From Leishmania infantum JPCM5 (taxonomy: Eukaryota; Euglenozoa; Kinetoplastea; Trypanosomatida; Trypanosomatidae): a DNA stretch of 64,000 nucleotides. The stretch spans positions 2,208,951 through 2,272,950 of the forward strand of contig NC_009420.2 in assembly GCF_000002875.2 (NCBI RefSeq), in the 5' to 3' direction. Made by a program: the position numbers and the translations under genes. Positions 10,617 through 20,991 of this stretch are shown in pieces (position 1 is the first letter of the stretch; each line of letters opens with the position of its first letter). The notes beneath the pieces were generated by a model. The model worked only from the letters and a program-made list of their open reading frames with translations, was not told where the DNA came from and ran no database searches.

Positions 10617-12119
10617 TCACTTCTTCATCGCCTCTGCCACGGCAGCAATACGGGCCTTTGCGCTGCGCTTGTCATCCTTCACGGAGGTGCGCGTCCAGGC
10701 CTTGGCGACATGAGCCATCCGCGTCGAGCTCGGAATGTCACGCAGCAGGGGAAGCAACGCTGCGTAGGTGGCTCCAAAGGGGTTGCTGCTATAATACGGA
10801 GGCACCTTGATGTCCCTCTGCTTGATCGTCAAGGATTCCGAGGTCTTGGGTGCCGCCGGCGCTGGCGATGGGCCCGGCGAACCGTGCTTGGGGTTCTGGC
10901 GCTTGCGCGCCGACGTCCTCACGGCAGGCGGATTAACCTTCGACTTCAACCCCGTCCGCTCCTCGAGAAGTTCCGTCGCGCGCGCGATGCGGCGATTCAG
11001 GCCGTTGAGGGAGTGCGTCTCTGTCCACAACGCCTTGATCTGGCGAGTGCCCAGGATCTTGGGATGGTTTGGAATGAGCCCGGTCATGCGCATGTGACGG
11101 TAAAACTTGATGTAGGGGTTCGCGCGGCGACGGGCTGCGCTAGCCCTCCTCTTAGTGGGAGTGTGCCGCGGCCTTGGCTTTGCCACGGCTGCGATGCTCG
11201 TCTTTCGAGTCCGCCGCTTCGAGGCGGTGGCCTTGCGAGCCGCGTGCATCGTGCGCGCCTTCGGCTTGCTTGCAGCCACCGGCTTCGGTGCCGACCGTTT
11301 GGCAGCGAGGTGGCGCGCAAGACGCACTTTCACAGAAGCTGGTCGCTTGGGCACCTGACGCACGGCGCGCATCCTCCGCGCCCTTTTCAGCCTTTGCGCC
11401 ACGGCGCTTCGGGAGGGTCGAGCCGCCCGTGCCCTTTTCGCCCCTGTCGCTGTGACACGCGGCTTCCTCGACTTTGCTGTCTTGCGGCTGCTTCCAGCTG
11501 CCGAGCTCTTTGCAATCTTGCGGGTGCCGCGCTTAGAGCGGCGCCTGGTGATCTTGTTGCTCATCTTCCTGGAAAACCCCTTCCCGCGTTTCCGGTCCTT
11601 CTGCAGCAACCGCACAGCCATCTCGACACGCTTCGGCACAGAAAGTGAGCGCTGCCGACCTGTCATGACCCACATGCGAAGCACTCGCTTGAGGTTCGCC
11701 CTTGTGGAGGGGAACTTGGTGCGCCGCATCACCTCCGTCTGGAAAGCGGCGAAGGGCGTTATGGCTTTCTTGCCTTTCTGCTGGCGCTGCTTCAAGTGAA
11801 TCGCCTTGCGCTTCGGAGCCGTGGCGCGCGCCAGCTTTGACCTTGACGGTGCTGCCTTCCACTTACGCGCAGGCTTTGCAGTCTTCTGCAGTTCTTTGGT
11901 GATTTCCTTGCCTTTCCTGCGGTAAATTCGCAGTGCCGCGGCAACACGGGGTGCAGAGAAGCGGATGCCATACTGCGGTGCCGTCCTGTGCCACAGGACG
12001 GCAGCCGTCTGCATTTTTCGCGCCTGCTCCGTGTTTCTGAGGGGCGAGTGAACGGCCTTGTAGAAGCTAGCAAATGGTGGCCGCTTGCTCACCAAAGCCC
12101 GCATCGATCTCGAGAACAT
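10617..12119 (-). CDS. Very basic four-box HMG-like kinetoplast-associated protein, 500 aa
   Basis: The ATG is at 12119-12117; the frame is open upstream only through non-ATG codons and splice-leader-like sequence. The protein is extremely rich in Lys, Arg and Ala. Four short HMG-like segments share an aromatic start and a hydrophobic/Trp end: residues 14-48 (PFASFYKAV ... AVLWHRT), 121-154 (TPFAAFQTEV ... VLRMWVMTG), 334-368 (NPYIKFYRHM ... IKALWTET) and 446-480 (NPFGATYAAL ... VAKAWTRT). Between them lie histone-H1-like K/R/A/S/P linkers. The same box type occurs in the 347-, 124- and 161-aa proteins of this window, which look like kinetoplast-associated proteins (KAPs). The N-terminus is basic with no acid before residue 31, as for a mitochondrial precursor. 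The expected role is binding and condensing kinetoplast minicircle DNA; this is inferred from family resemblance. At 500 aa it is much larger than classical KAPs (about 15-21 kDa). Confidence 0.8.
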   Translation of the reverse strand: MFSRSMRALVSKRPPFASFYKAVHSPLRNTEQARKMQTAAVLWHRTAPQYGIRFSAPRVAAALRIYRRKGKEITKELQKTAKPARKWKAAPSRSKLARATAPKRKAIHLKQRQQKGKKAITPFAAFQTEVMRRTKFPSTRANLKRVLRMWVMTGRQRSLSVPKRVEMAVRLLQKDRKRGKGFSRKMSNKITRRRSKRGTRKIAKSSAAGSSRKTAKSRKPRVTATGAKRARAARPSRSAVAQRLKRARRMRAVRQVPKRPASVKVRLARHLAAKRSAPKPVAASKPKARTMHAARKATASKRRTRKTSIAAVAKPRPRHTPTKRRASAARRRANPYIKFYRHMRMTGLIPNHPKILGTRQIKALWTETHSLNGLNRRIARATELLEERTGLKSKVNPPAVRTSARKRQNPKHGSPGPSPAPAAPKTSESLTIKQRDIKVPPYYSSNPFGATYAALLPLLRDIPSSTRMAHVAKAWTRTSVKDDKRSAKARIAAVAEAMKK

Positions 12120-14827
12120 CGTGCGTTGTGGCTTGGTTGTTCCACAGTTGCTGGTGGTTGGCTTCCGCTTTTCTTTGAAGTTTTTTTGGTGTACGGGTGC
12201 GCGTGCGCGTTCGTGGTAGTCCGCAAATGGAGGACCTCGAAGAAAGGTCTGCTCGTGGGAGCGGGAAGGCGGGGCACGCCGAAGAAGAGGTGAAAAAGGA
12301 AGCAGACGGTGCGTTGTGGAACGGCCAGGAGAGAGCGCGCAGCGCAGGGAGAGGCAGAGAGTGGTCGGCAAACGCAGGAAGTAGGATGAGGGAAGGACGA
12401 TTGGGGCCCGAGGACGGCAGTGAAGAGAAAGCGGGCGGCGAGACATGGCGATCAAATACCAATCTACCTCGACTCTTTCGCGGACAGGTACCACAACAGA
12501 TGCTGCTTTCGCACTGACTGCAAGCCGGGTACGATGTAAAACGCGACCAAGTGCGAAAAGGATGCACCGACTGCCAGCACATGAAAGCGGCTAGGAGAAG
12601 GAGGGGGACTGCGGCGTCCAACATGTGATGTGTGTGTGTCTCGCTCTTGGAGCGTCAGCCACCGAGTCGTTCAGAGCGTTCCATGCACCCCTTTCGTTTG
12701 GCAGCTACTACTCTTGTTCGGGTTCCCTCCGCAAAGTGGGATGCTCGCGTTCGCCTTTCCTTCGCTTCCGAAACAACACGGAGAAGGTGGCCGTGCGTGA
12801 AGACATGCGACAAAAACGCCGTGCAACTTTAGTCCACAGATACACCCTCTGATGCACAGCGACGCACGCGCAGAAAGAGAGGGGCGAAAAGAAGTATGCG
12901 TGCAAGTTGGCATGTGTGTCATTTCCGCAGGTTTGCCTAACGCGTCCTCGTACGGCTGTCGGTGTGTACGTTTTCGCTTTTCCCCCTTTTTTCCTACGTG
13001 CGTGTCGGTGTGGTTGTTTGCGCGCAGAAGCGCACGGTGCTGGCGCCAGCGTACTTCAGCCTCCCTTTCACAGGATAAAGAGAGCAATGCGAGGAAAAGC
13101 AGAAAGAGGGACAGAACTCATCACCGATGCGATGAGCCTCTTCCCTCATTCCCATCTCTCTCTCTCGCCCGCCCGCCCGCTCTTGTGCCCGGTACAAGTT
13201 TCCATCCGCAGACACAGATGCAGGTGAAAACAGCAACCGAACAGCACGGTGCACGCCACGATCGACGGTTAAAAGGGGGAGGGGGAATGAGGGGATTGGA
13301 GGGGGCCGGGGATGGGGCGCAGACAAAAAGCGAAAAAAAAAGAAGAGCCGTACGGGATGAGGCGATGGAGGTGAAAACCGAAGGCGGCTAGAAAGAACAG
13401 GGGTGCGTAAGCCACATCTTCTTTGTCCTCACTCCGCCCTCGGTCGTTGTCGCTTCGCGCGTCTGTCTCCCTCTCTTCTCCACACCTTGCGCGCCGGATC
13501 GCCTTGGAGTCACCCAAGGTGGGAGAGGAGGTAGAGGGTGACGGGATGTGTGAGTAATGTGAGGAGTTCGAGCAGCGAAAGGGAGAGGAGCGACGGCGAG
13601 TCCGCCACCGTTCCCTCTACACCCGCACAGAGGAAGAAGTGAAAGCGTAAGAAAAACGAAAAGCTAGGGTGTGTGTGTGGGTGTATGTGTATAAAACGCA
13701 ACCGCTCCAGACGAAATCGCAAACACGTACGAGCGAAAAAAAAAGATGTGTGAAGCGTGAAAGTGAAGCAAGGCGGAGAGGTAAGAGCGCTGATGGCACA
13801 CTGACCAGGGTCCTCGTCGATGACCTCCCTGCCTTTGCGGTTTAAGCACTCGTGCCCGTCGCTAGAGAAGCGGGTAGGAGGCCGTATGAACGCGTGCGTC
13901 CGGCAGAGCCCCCCCCCCCACACACACACGAAAAAAAAAGAAAGAAAAAGAAGGCAACGGCTGCGAGCACAGCCACCACCGCATAGACGTGTAGGGGACG
14001 TTTAACAGTGAGCCAGTCCCCCCGACCCAAGCGCAAATGTCGTGTCTGCAGCACGGTCGCCATGCACCGACAAACAAGTATATATATATATATAGATATC
14101 TACGCAGGTATGTATTTATGTACGTATCTATGTACATCTACCAGGATACCTCTCAAAAGGGGCCACATAAGGAATCAGAGGAAGAGAGAGAGAGAACGGC
14201 GGCGCAGAGGCGGAGGGTTGAGGGTGAGAGACAACAACGGGAAGAACACGTCTGGCGTCTAGTCGCGGAAGGAATACAACCGAAGAGCCACCGACGCAGA
14301 GAAAAGCTGAGAGAGAGGGTGAGGGGGGTGGGTGGGTGGAACACAGAGAGTGTACAGAGAGACGGAGGGGGAGGGGGAGAACGATAAACAACAAAAGGCA
14401 AAACAAAGACAGCGCCAACCGGATCTGGACAGAAAGACAAAGAGCGAGAGACAGAGGAGGAGGAGGGGGGGAGTGCGAGAGATACATACATGGATGGAAT
14501 AGACGCTGTGATGAGGGTGCGGCGAAGGGGGTGAGGGGATGGGGACATGGGGAGGGGATGAGGGTTAGGTTGCTTTCGCATGTCGGCAGGAGAAAACAAA
14601 AGGAAAAGCAGCGCGATCTGACGGGGTGACGAGGAGACGACGAACCACAGGAGCGGCCCGCACGTATCGAAACCGACTGCGGTCATAGAAGACGCGAGAG
14701 AGAGGAGTTTCGCAGCACATCAAAGACACTCCGTTCAGGGACTATGTTGTATGAGTGCGTGGCGCGCAGACGTACACACACATTCGAAGCTGTTGCACTT
14801 CTCCTACCTCCTGTTTCCGTTTCACCT
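12120..14827. other. Intergenic region with simple repeats
   Basis: This 2.7-kb gap lies between the nitroreductase-like gene and the 500-aa gene. It contains alternating pyrimidine- and purine-rich blocks, a C-run near 13911, CA/GT-rich stretches around 13660-13690 and an AT microsatellite at 14079-14094. Open frames are repetitive and have no coding character. No structured RNA was recognised. Confidence 0.6.
14079..14094. repeat. (TA)n microsatellite
   Basis: A run of TA dinucleotides followed by TATGTATTTATGTACGTA-like degenerate AT repeats to about 14140. Confidence 0.9.
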
Positions 14828-15523
14828 CTATGCGCCGCGCACGACAACGCGGCCCTCGTCAGAGTTGCGTGCCTTCTTGTCGGCTGGCGCCTCGATGGAG
14901 CCAAAGGGCATCTGGGCAATCAGCTGCCACTCCTCTGGAACGTCGAATGCGGCGCGCAGGTCCGCCTCGATTAGCTCGTTGTAGTGCTGCAGCGACGCGC
15001 CAATGCCGTCCTGCGCCAGCGCTGACCACACCGCAAACTGGGCCATCGCGGACGATTGCTGCGAAAAAGTCGGGACGTTTGCGGCATACCTCGGGAACGC
15101 CTTCTGCTGCATCTTGATGGCTGCGCCATCCTCGTAGAACAGAATGGTGCCGGCCCCCGCGGCGAAGGAGTTGTTCACCTTCATCTCACTCTGCGCGTAC
15201 TGCTCCTCTGATGTCACCTTCTTGAGCGCCGCCTTCACGATGTCCCAAACCTTTTGGTGGTCCGCGCCGAACAGGATGACGACAGTGGAGCTCTTGATAT
15301 TGAACGAGGAGGGGCATTCACGAATGGTGCCCTCGATGATCTCGATGACCTCCTTGTGGCTCTGTGAAAGCTTGTTGCCCAGGTTATAGATGGTGCGGCG
15401 CTTCGATAACGCCTCGATGAACAGCGCAGAGGACTTGACGGGGACGGAGTTGCTGCCCCTGCCGCTGGCACTGCCGTGGAAACCTTCCTTAGAGGCCGTG
15501 GACTTTGTCGAGAAGCAGCGCAT
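14828..15523 (-). CDS. Nitroreductase-like flavoprotein, Frm2/Hbn1 type
   Basis: The ATG is at 15523-15521; 231 aa. Residues 1-30 (MRCFSTKSTASKEGF...) are Ser/Lys-rich with one early acid and could target the mitochondrion. The core starts at about residue 33. It shows the opening typical of the fungal Frm2/bacterial nitroreductase-like subfamily: ALSKRRTIYNLG (38-49), where the basic RR binds FMN phosphate in this fold, then PSSFNIKSSTVVILFG (71-86) and KVWDIV (91-96). These small enzymes carry FMN and use NAD(P)H; yeast Frm2 is linked to lipid signalling and oxidative stress. This is not the larger type I nitroreductase known for activating nitro-drugs. It lies between two genes for kinetoplast HMG-like proteins, but no functional link follows from position. 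Substrate unknown. Confidence 0.85.
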   Translation of the reverse strand: MRCFSTKSTASKEGFHGSASGRGSNSVPVKSSALFIEALSKRRTIYNLGNKLSQSHKEVIEIIEGTIRECPSSFNIKSSTVVILFGADHQKVWDIVKAALKKVTSEEQYAQSEMKVNNSFAAGAGTILFYEDGAAIKMQQKAFPRYAANVPTFSQQSSAMAQFAVWSALAQDGIGASLQHYNELIEADLRAAFDVPEEWQLIAQMPFGSIEAPADKKARNSDEGRVVVRGA

Positions 15524-16656
15524 GCCTCGTGGCGATATGAGTTACCGGTGCAGCCGGGAGAGTGACGGGAGGCAAGCGGACACCTTCAACAGAGAGATTC
15601 GCACAGGCAGAAGGGCGAGTGCCGCGCCGAGGGAACGAGAAAAGAAATGGAGAAAGGAGTGGTGCACGCACACGCGCACACACAGAATGGAAGAAAAAAT
15701 GCAAAAAAAAAGGTGCAGCGTGCGATCTGCTGTTGGCCATTGAGGCACTACAGGGGTGGTGGGGTGGAGTTGTACTCGATGAAGGGGTGGAAAGGGAAGG
15801 AGGCCGGGGAGATGGCATCCGTGCGCAGCGCACACGCGCGGAATGCGCGCGAGCGCAGCGTGTCCCACAAAGGAGAGGGTCACCACGCCCATGAAGCAGT
15901 TTCCGCAGCGATGAAGGAGGTGTCGAAAAGACAAGAGAGAGGAGAAGCAGTCAAAGAGGGCAACGATACCGGTGAAGGGGCGCTAACCATGCAAAGACGC
16001 GAGGGAGGAGGTCAAAGGAATCAGTCGCTACCCGAGCACTCGCCCGTCGAGGGGGAGGCGGTGCTCACCGTTCGGCACAGTAGCAGATGTCTAAGGGGAA
16101 GACTTGCCATAGCTTCGCTGATCCTCCTAGCGTGTAATGGGACTGCAGAGTGAACGCTGCCACGCGAAGTCACAAACATCCGATGTGAAGCATGGCCCTT
16201 TCCTAGCCGCCCTCGGACTCCTCTTCGAGCCTCTACCTGCATGACAGAATGGCGGAGCGCAGGTGGCCGTGCGCGTCCTCGCAGGCAAGCCGCCAATTGA
16301 GGCAACGTTCGCTTGTGAAACAAGAATGGAATCGCAAAGAGCAAAACAGAGGGGCGCTCCGAGGCGCGTGCACGACTAGTGAGCCACGACATGCGCAGAG
16401 CACGAACCAAAAACGAGAATCACGACAGGAGAAAAAGAGATTCATCAGAGAAGCTACATCACTGCTACAGCGCGTCGGCAGTGAAGAAAGGCGGGTGCAG
16501 AACAAGAAACACTCGTGAAAATTCGAAGGCGCTTGTCAAACTGGTCGCACAGAAGGTTTGGCGCTGCCTCCGAACCTGCAACGGAGCAGCGCAGCGCGCT
16601 GGTGGATTCATTGGCTCTTCAACTTGCTCTAGGCGAAAAAATCGAGTAGCGAGACG
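15524..16656. other. Intergenic region
   Basis: About 1.1 kb between the 347-aa HMG-like gene and the nitroreductase-like gene. It has mixed composition, with A-runs near 15690-15710 and purine-rich plus strand at 15780-16010. No gene or RNA was recognised. Confidence 0.55.
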
Positions 16657-17700
16657 CTAAAAGGTGATTGGCTGTGAAGCCAACGGTGGTCGGGGGGATG
16701 CGGTAACGGCCGCGGAGCTGTTGACCCCTGCTGGCGGGGTCGGCTGCTGCTGTGTTAGCGAGCTAGTGATCGTGGACGCAGCCTGGGTGCTTGTGCTATC
16801 TGCCGCGTTCGTCGGAGGCGCGGGCGGTGAGGACAAGGCTGCGGGGGCCGCCCCACTCAGCGTCTGTGGCGACTTCGACTCCGCTGTTTCTGCTGCCTGC
16901 GCTTTCGCGGCCAGCACCTCCGCCAGCTTGGCTTTCCCTGCCTGTAGCCGGAGCTGCCGCTCTTCTTTTGTGAGCGAGCGCCACCGCTCGCCAATAACGC
17001 GCATTCGATCCTTTGGCGCCAGGTGGTGCAGGGAGGCCATGTGCTCCTTCACAAACACCGCGTAAGGCGACCCTACACCCCGCTGGGAAGCTCTCTTCTT
17101 GATAGCGAGCGACCCGTCTGCGCTTGTCTCTGTGACCTCGTCCATCGCAGCTTCCTCGGCTAATTTCCTGCGCGCCGTCCTCCGTGACTTTGGCGCCTTC
17201 TTTTTCGTCTTCGACGATGAGCCCGAGGCGGGCGCGGTCGGCTTCTTTCGCACAGGTATAACCGGCAGAGCCGGTGTCGCTGGCTTCATGGAGTGGGCGT
17301 TGTTGTACTGCTCAGTGCGCCTCTCTATCGCCTTCCTGGCGTTCTCCGGTAGCGACTCGTAAATTTGCAGCAGTTTCACCTCTTTCTCACGAGGACTGGC
17401 GCCGGTAAAAGCGGGGTTGTCCTTCTGCTCACGCGCGAAGAGCTCGTAGGTGGTGAGGGGCTTGAAGTAGGCAGCTGCGCGCTCCAGTGCTTCCTGGCGC
17501 AGCTGCTCGATGGACGCCTGCTGCTTCAGCGCTAGCAGTTGTTCTTCGGAGAGCTTTTTGAAGAGCTGAGACATCGCCCTGCGCCGCTCCGTGTGTGTTA
17601 GCTCGCGAAGAGACATGTTCGTGAGAAGCTGCTCGCGGCAGAAGATTTCGAATACCTTCGCCCGCCCCACGCTGCACCGCAAACCGGTGATACGCAACAT
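16657..17700 (-). CDS. HMG-like kinetoplast-associated protein with three boxes, 347 aa
   Basis: The first ATG after a strong acceptor is at 17700-17698. The upstream extension of the frame begins at GTG and is pyrimidine-tract sequence, so it was excluded. The N-terminus is basic (MLRITGLRCSVGRAKVF). Three HMG-like segments are visible: about 17-62 (FEIFCREQLL ... LFKKLSEEQ), 84-132 (YELFAREQKDNP ... YESLPENARK) and 211-256 (SPYAVFVKEH ... RWRSLTKEER). The second carries the signature shared with the 124- and 161-aa proteins: F-x3-Q-K-x-N-P, then a K/R-x-Y-x-x-L stretch. Between boxes 2 and 3 is a K/S/P/A linker (SSSKTKKKAPKSRRTARRK). The last 80 residues are Ala/Ser/Thr/Pro-rich and disordered. 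Predicted mitochondrial, acting on kinetoplast DNA; a mitochondrial HMG-box role other than kDNA packaging cannot be excluded. Confidence 0.82.
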   Translation of the reverse strand: MLRITGLRCSVGRAKVFEIFCREQLLTNMSLRELTHTERRRAMSQLFKKLSEEQLLALKQQASIEQLRQEALERAAAYFKPLTTYELFAREQKDNPAFTGASPREKEVKLLQIYESLPENARKAIERRTEQYNNAHSMKPATPALPVIPVRKKPTAPASGSSSKTKKKAPKSRRTARRKLAEEAAMDEVTETSADGSLAIKKRASQRGVGSPYAVFVKEHMASLHHLAPKDRMRVIGERWRSLTKEERQLRLQAGKAKLAEVLAAKAQAAETAESKSPQTLSGAAPAALSSPPAPPTNAADSTSTQAASTITSSLTQQQPTPPAGVNSSAAVTASPRPPLASQPITF

Positions 17701-20616
17701 CGCCGAAAAAGCGGAGAGGCAGCAGGTGGCCGACTGAGAGACTGGGGGGAAGGGAGGAAAGCAAAAGGGCGATGCACGCGCGTACACACGCAGTCACAAT
17801 CACACGTTGGACTGCGGTTAAGCCGCTGTTATGCACGAATGAGCTCTTGGTGTCTTGATTACGTACCTCTCTACAGTAGCGATAAAATCTATGACGGCCC
17901 TTTATGCCGGAGCTGTCGCTTCAGGAATTGTGTCAGCCTCGTTCGCGACGGAAGGCGTAGTCCCACGGCCAAGCAAAAGACGGACTTGGTGGCGAGAGTG
18001 AGTGTGTATGTGTGTGTGTGTGTGTGCTTCGCCAGCTCATTTGGCGCCGTAGTGAAACGATCGACGGCCCATGAACACTGTATACGTTTACGTGCGTTCT
18101 TTGATCTTTTCATGCACGCACGTCTGCAGGCGCGCGGCCGCACGCACTTCTTGCCTTCACACCGAAGCGTTTTGATCGAGTTTCGCGCGGCGTGGAAAAT
18201 AGGGATGGACGGGGGGAGGGACCAGGTAGGGGGAGGGGTGAGAATGTGATAAAAGCGCCGACGAAGGGAACGGGAGGGATTGCACCGACCATCCTCACAC
18301 GGGCACAAACCGACGGAGAAGAGCTGCCATGTGCGTGCGGGGAAACTCCCTGAGGAAAAGTAGCGGTGGCTTACTGTCATCGCGGCTCTCTTCCTCTCTC
18401 TCCGTGGGTGCGGCCGTGTGGGTGGGTGGTGCCTTCTCGAAGACGAAAGCGTGTCATATGCGGCTGCGTTCCCATAGGCCACCATCCCTGTGACGATGGA
18501 GGCCACAGGTTTGGAAAGCCAACCCGTGTCACATGTACCGGACGCAGCACAGCACACAGACGCTGTCACTGTTTCCACCGCGATCTGAGGTCGAATGCGG
18601 TATACGTCACTGGAAAAAAGTATGCATTCTTTCTCAGTGTTTCTTTCTTTTCCAGGGGGGGGGACTTCATTCTAAGGATGGCGTCTAGACTGAGGAGAAA
18701 GAGGGCAGGGGTGTGAGGGGCGGGGGAAGGGGACAGAAAAGGCCGGACGGTCCTACAACCATGGAGAGCTTTAGATGCTGCAGAGAAAGCGAACGCAGAG
18801 AGAAAAAGAGGCTCACACAAAAAAAAAAAACTGCTTCCGCGACAACGGAAGAACTACTCGAGCGCTCGAAAGGGGGACCATGAGCCCTGTTGGATCACGA
18901 TCCAAAGAAAAAGAGGAACGAAGCGAAACCGTGCGAAGCACGACAGGGTCGCGCAGAGAGGAAAATAACAATCAATGTGCTGAATGGGGTGGTGAAAAAT
19001 CTCTCTCGCGCCATGCGCATCTGCGTGCTGTGGGAAAGGATGCGCGCTACTCTCTCTTTCTCCACCCTCTGCGTCACCCGAGATGCCAGTCCGCATGTTG
19101 CACCTCGCAGCTCATCTTGTTTGGTTCCTCTTCTAACCACCTCTTCTCTGCTTTCCTCCTCTTGCGCCCTCTCTTCCTCAGTCGTCAGTGACGTGTACAG
19201 CAATTACGAGCTTTCCAGTCACAAGGTCCCTGCGCAAGCAACGCACCACCAAGACATACGCTGGCACTTGCCCGCAGAGAGCAGTCCTTTGTGTCTGAAG
19301 TGGGTCAGTGGGAGCTGAAACATGGACAGCACAACTCGGACGAGCGCCCTGGAGGTGTCTTCTCTCCCGCTTCCTGCCTGCAACTCTCTCTCTCCCCTCT
19401 CGAGCGCGCAGTTCATTCTACAAGCTCCTTAAGTGCCTGTTGACGTTTGCAGCGATACGGCGACGAACTGCAGTAAACAGTCGGAGGCACGCGCACCCGC
19501 AGCGAACGTGGATCTCGCACAAAAAAAAGGCGTAGACGCTGTTGATGAAGCAAGAAGAGGACTACCGCTTCACAGGGTCGCGTGTATAGAAAGACACACT
19601 CGCACGTTGTCCCGCCCCACCCACCCCACCCATCATCCCCTTCGCTGCTTCCACGACACTGTCGAAAACTCGACAGCCAACACGAAACAAGAAGAAAAAA
19701 AAACGTGGCGACATGCTCAAAAGAAAAACTTTGTGCGTGGAGAGAGAGGCGATGATGAGAGAGAGAGTGCGAAGAGTGCCCATGGTCCGTTAACAGTCGT
19801 CCCCCTCTTCTTTCCCTTTCAAGAAACTATCGAGGTGGAAAGTATAGATGCGCATGACACGGATTGACCTAGTCGGTCGAGCAGGGCTCAGCAAAAAAGC
19901 GCACGCATACACATATATACAGACAGACTAGCTCCGCTGCCCCTTCCTGTCCACGCACATGCTAAGAAAGAAACGTGCATGCATACCTTCCTCTCACATC
20001 CAACAGAGAAAAGACAAACAACACGGGAAAAAAAGGCAAACTCAGCGAGAGTCTTCAGTGTATGTACGCGTACATGCGCACACTGCATCTATGGCACGGG
20101 AAACGGTAACAAGCACGCAAAAAGATAGAGACAAAAAAAACGTGGAGTAGACACAAGTACAAGCATAAACGGAATACGAACTTTGAGAGTGGAGAAACAA
20201 GACATGTCGATGTCAGCAAGACGAGCCACGTGCGATACAGGGTGAGGTGAGGGAAGGGGATAAGGGGTATGCAACGTCCGGGATCAGACAAACGCACGAG
20301 CAAGAAACAGTGACGATACTCGACCGCGGGCTAGGTGTCGGTGCGGCTCTGCTTCAAAGCTGCCGCTCCGTCATGGTCAAAGACACAATCCTTGCAAGCG
20401 CGTAGCCATTCTTGTTGCTGTTGTTAGGCGCGTTGTCCAGGGCATGTTCTGTGGGCAAGCTCCTTCCCCTCCTCCCCCCTGCCCTGCATTCGCCAAGACC
20501 ACTTCCGTCCCCTTTCACAGCTTGTTCTCCTCCTGCACTCAGCTGCTCTGCATCGTCTTCCATCAACCGCATAAGCGTTCTCGCGTGATCAGCTTTGGTC
20601 ACTATGCTCTGCAGGC
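17701..20616. other. Long intergenic region
   Basis: About 2.9 kb between the 124-aa and 347-aa genes. It holds a GT microsatellite at 18003-18029, A-runs near 18820, purine-rich plus-strand blocks, and a strong plus-strand pyrimidine tract at 19110-19181, which is the reverse of the local trend. An ATG-less 82-codon minus frame at 20354-20602 was not accepted. No RNA gene was seen. Confidence 0.55.
17734..17761 (-). promoter_or_regulatory. Predicted spliced-leader acceptor for the 347-aa gene
   Basis: The minus strand reads a CTTTCCTCCCTTCCCCCC tract, then CAG, with a second CAG eight bases later (AGs at 17743-17742 and 17735-17734). The next ATG is the chosen start at 17700. Confidence 0.65.
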
Positions 20617-20991
20617 CTATTTAGGGGTGCGCGCGTTGTGCTGCTTCCACAACTTTGCCACAGCCTTCATGCGGTCGAGGTGCGGCAGCTTCTCGAAACG
20701 GCCAATATTCGCCTTTACAAAGTTGGCGTACGCCGACGGCGCGCGCGTAGAGCGCGGCTTCTTTTCCCCCTTCACCTTGGTCTTCTGACTCTTGTGCCTG
20801 AAGCTGGTCCACGCAGCGGCGCGTTTGTCAAGGGCCGCCTTGTCGCTCGCACTCAGGGATTTGTACAGCTTCGACGTCATCTTCCCGCGGTCGCTCACGG
20901 AGAGGCCCTTGAGCTTCGGGTTGTTCTTCTGCTCAATCATGAACATGGAATACGCGCCGATGGCGAGCCGCCGAGGAACGAAGCGGAGCAT
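20617..20991 (-). CDS. Kinetoplast-associated protein (KAP-like), 124 aa
   Basis: The ATG is at 20991-20989; 124 aa, about the size of Crithidia KAPs (p15-p21). The N-terminus MLRFVPRRLA matches the short, about nine-residue, basic cleavable presequence described for that family. Residues 12-60 form the HMG-like core (YSMFMIEQKNNPKLKG, then KLYKSLSASDKAALDKR) with the QKNNP signature also found in the 161-aa protein. A Lys-rich linker (64-84) leads to a second box at 85-118 (SAYANFVKAN ... AVAKLWKQH). These proteins are imported into the single mitochondrion, bind kinetoplast DNA minicircles and help pack the network. The family call is confident; which numbered KAP it corresponds to is not resolved. 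Confidence 0.9.
   Translation of the reverse strand: MLRFVPRRLAIGAYSMFMIEQKNNPKLKGLSVSDRGKMTSKLYKSLSASDKAALDKRAAAWTSFRHKSQKTKVKGEKKPRSTRAPSAYANFVKANIGRFEKLPHLDRMKAVAKLWKQHNARTPK

Noticed and set aside
10587..11648. 353-codon plus-strand frame
   Set aside because: Antisense shadow of the K/R/A-rich 500-aa gene; its Arg/His/Cys-rich composition is typical of a reversed basic coding region.
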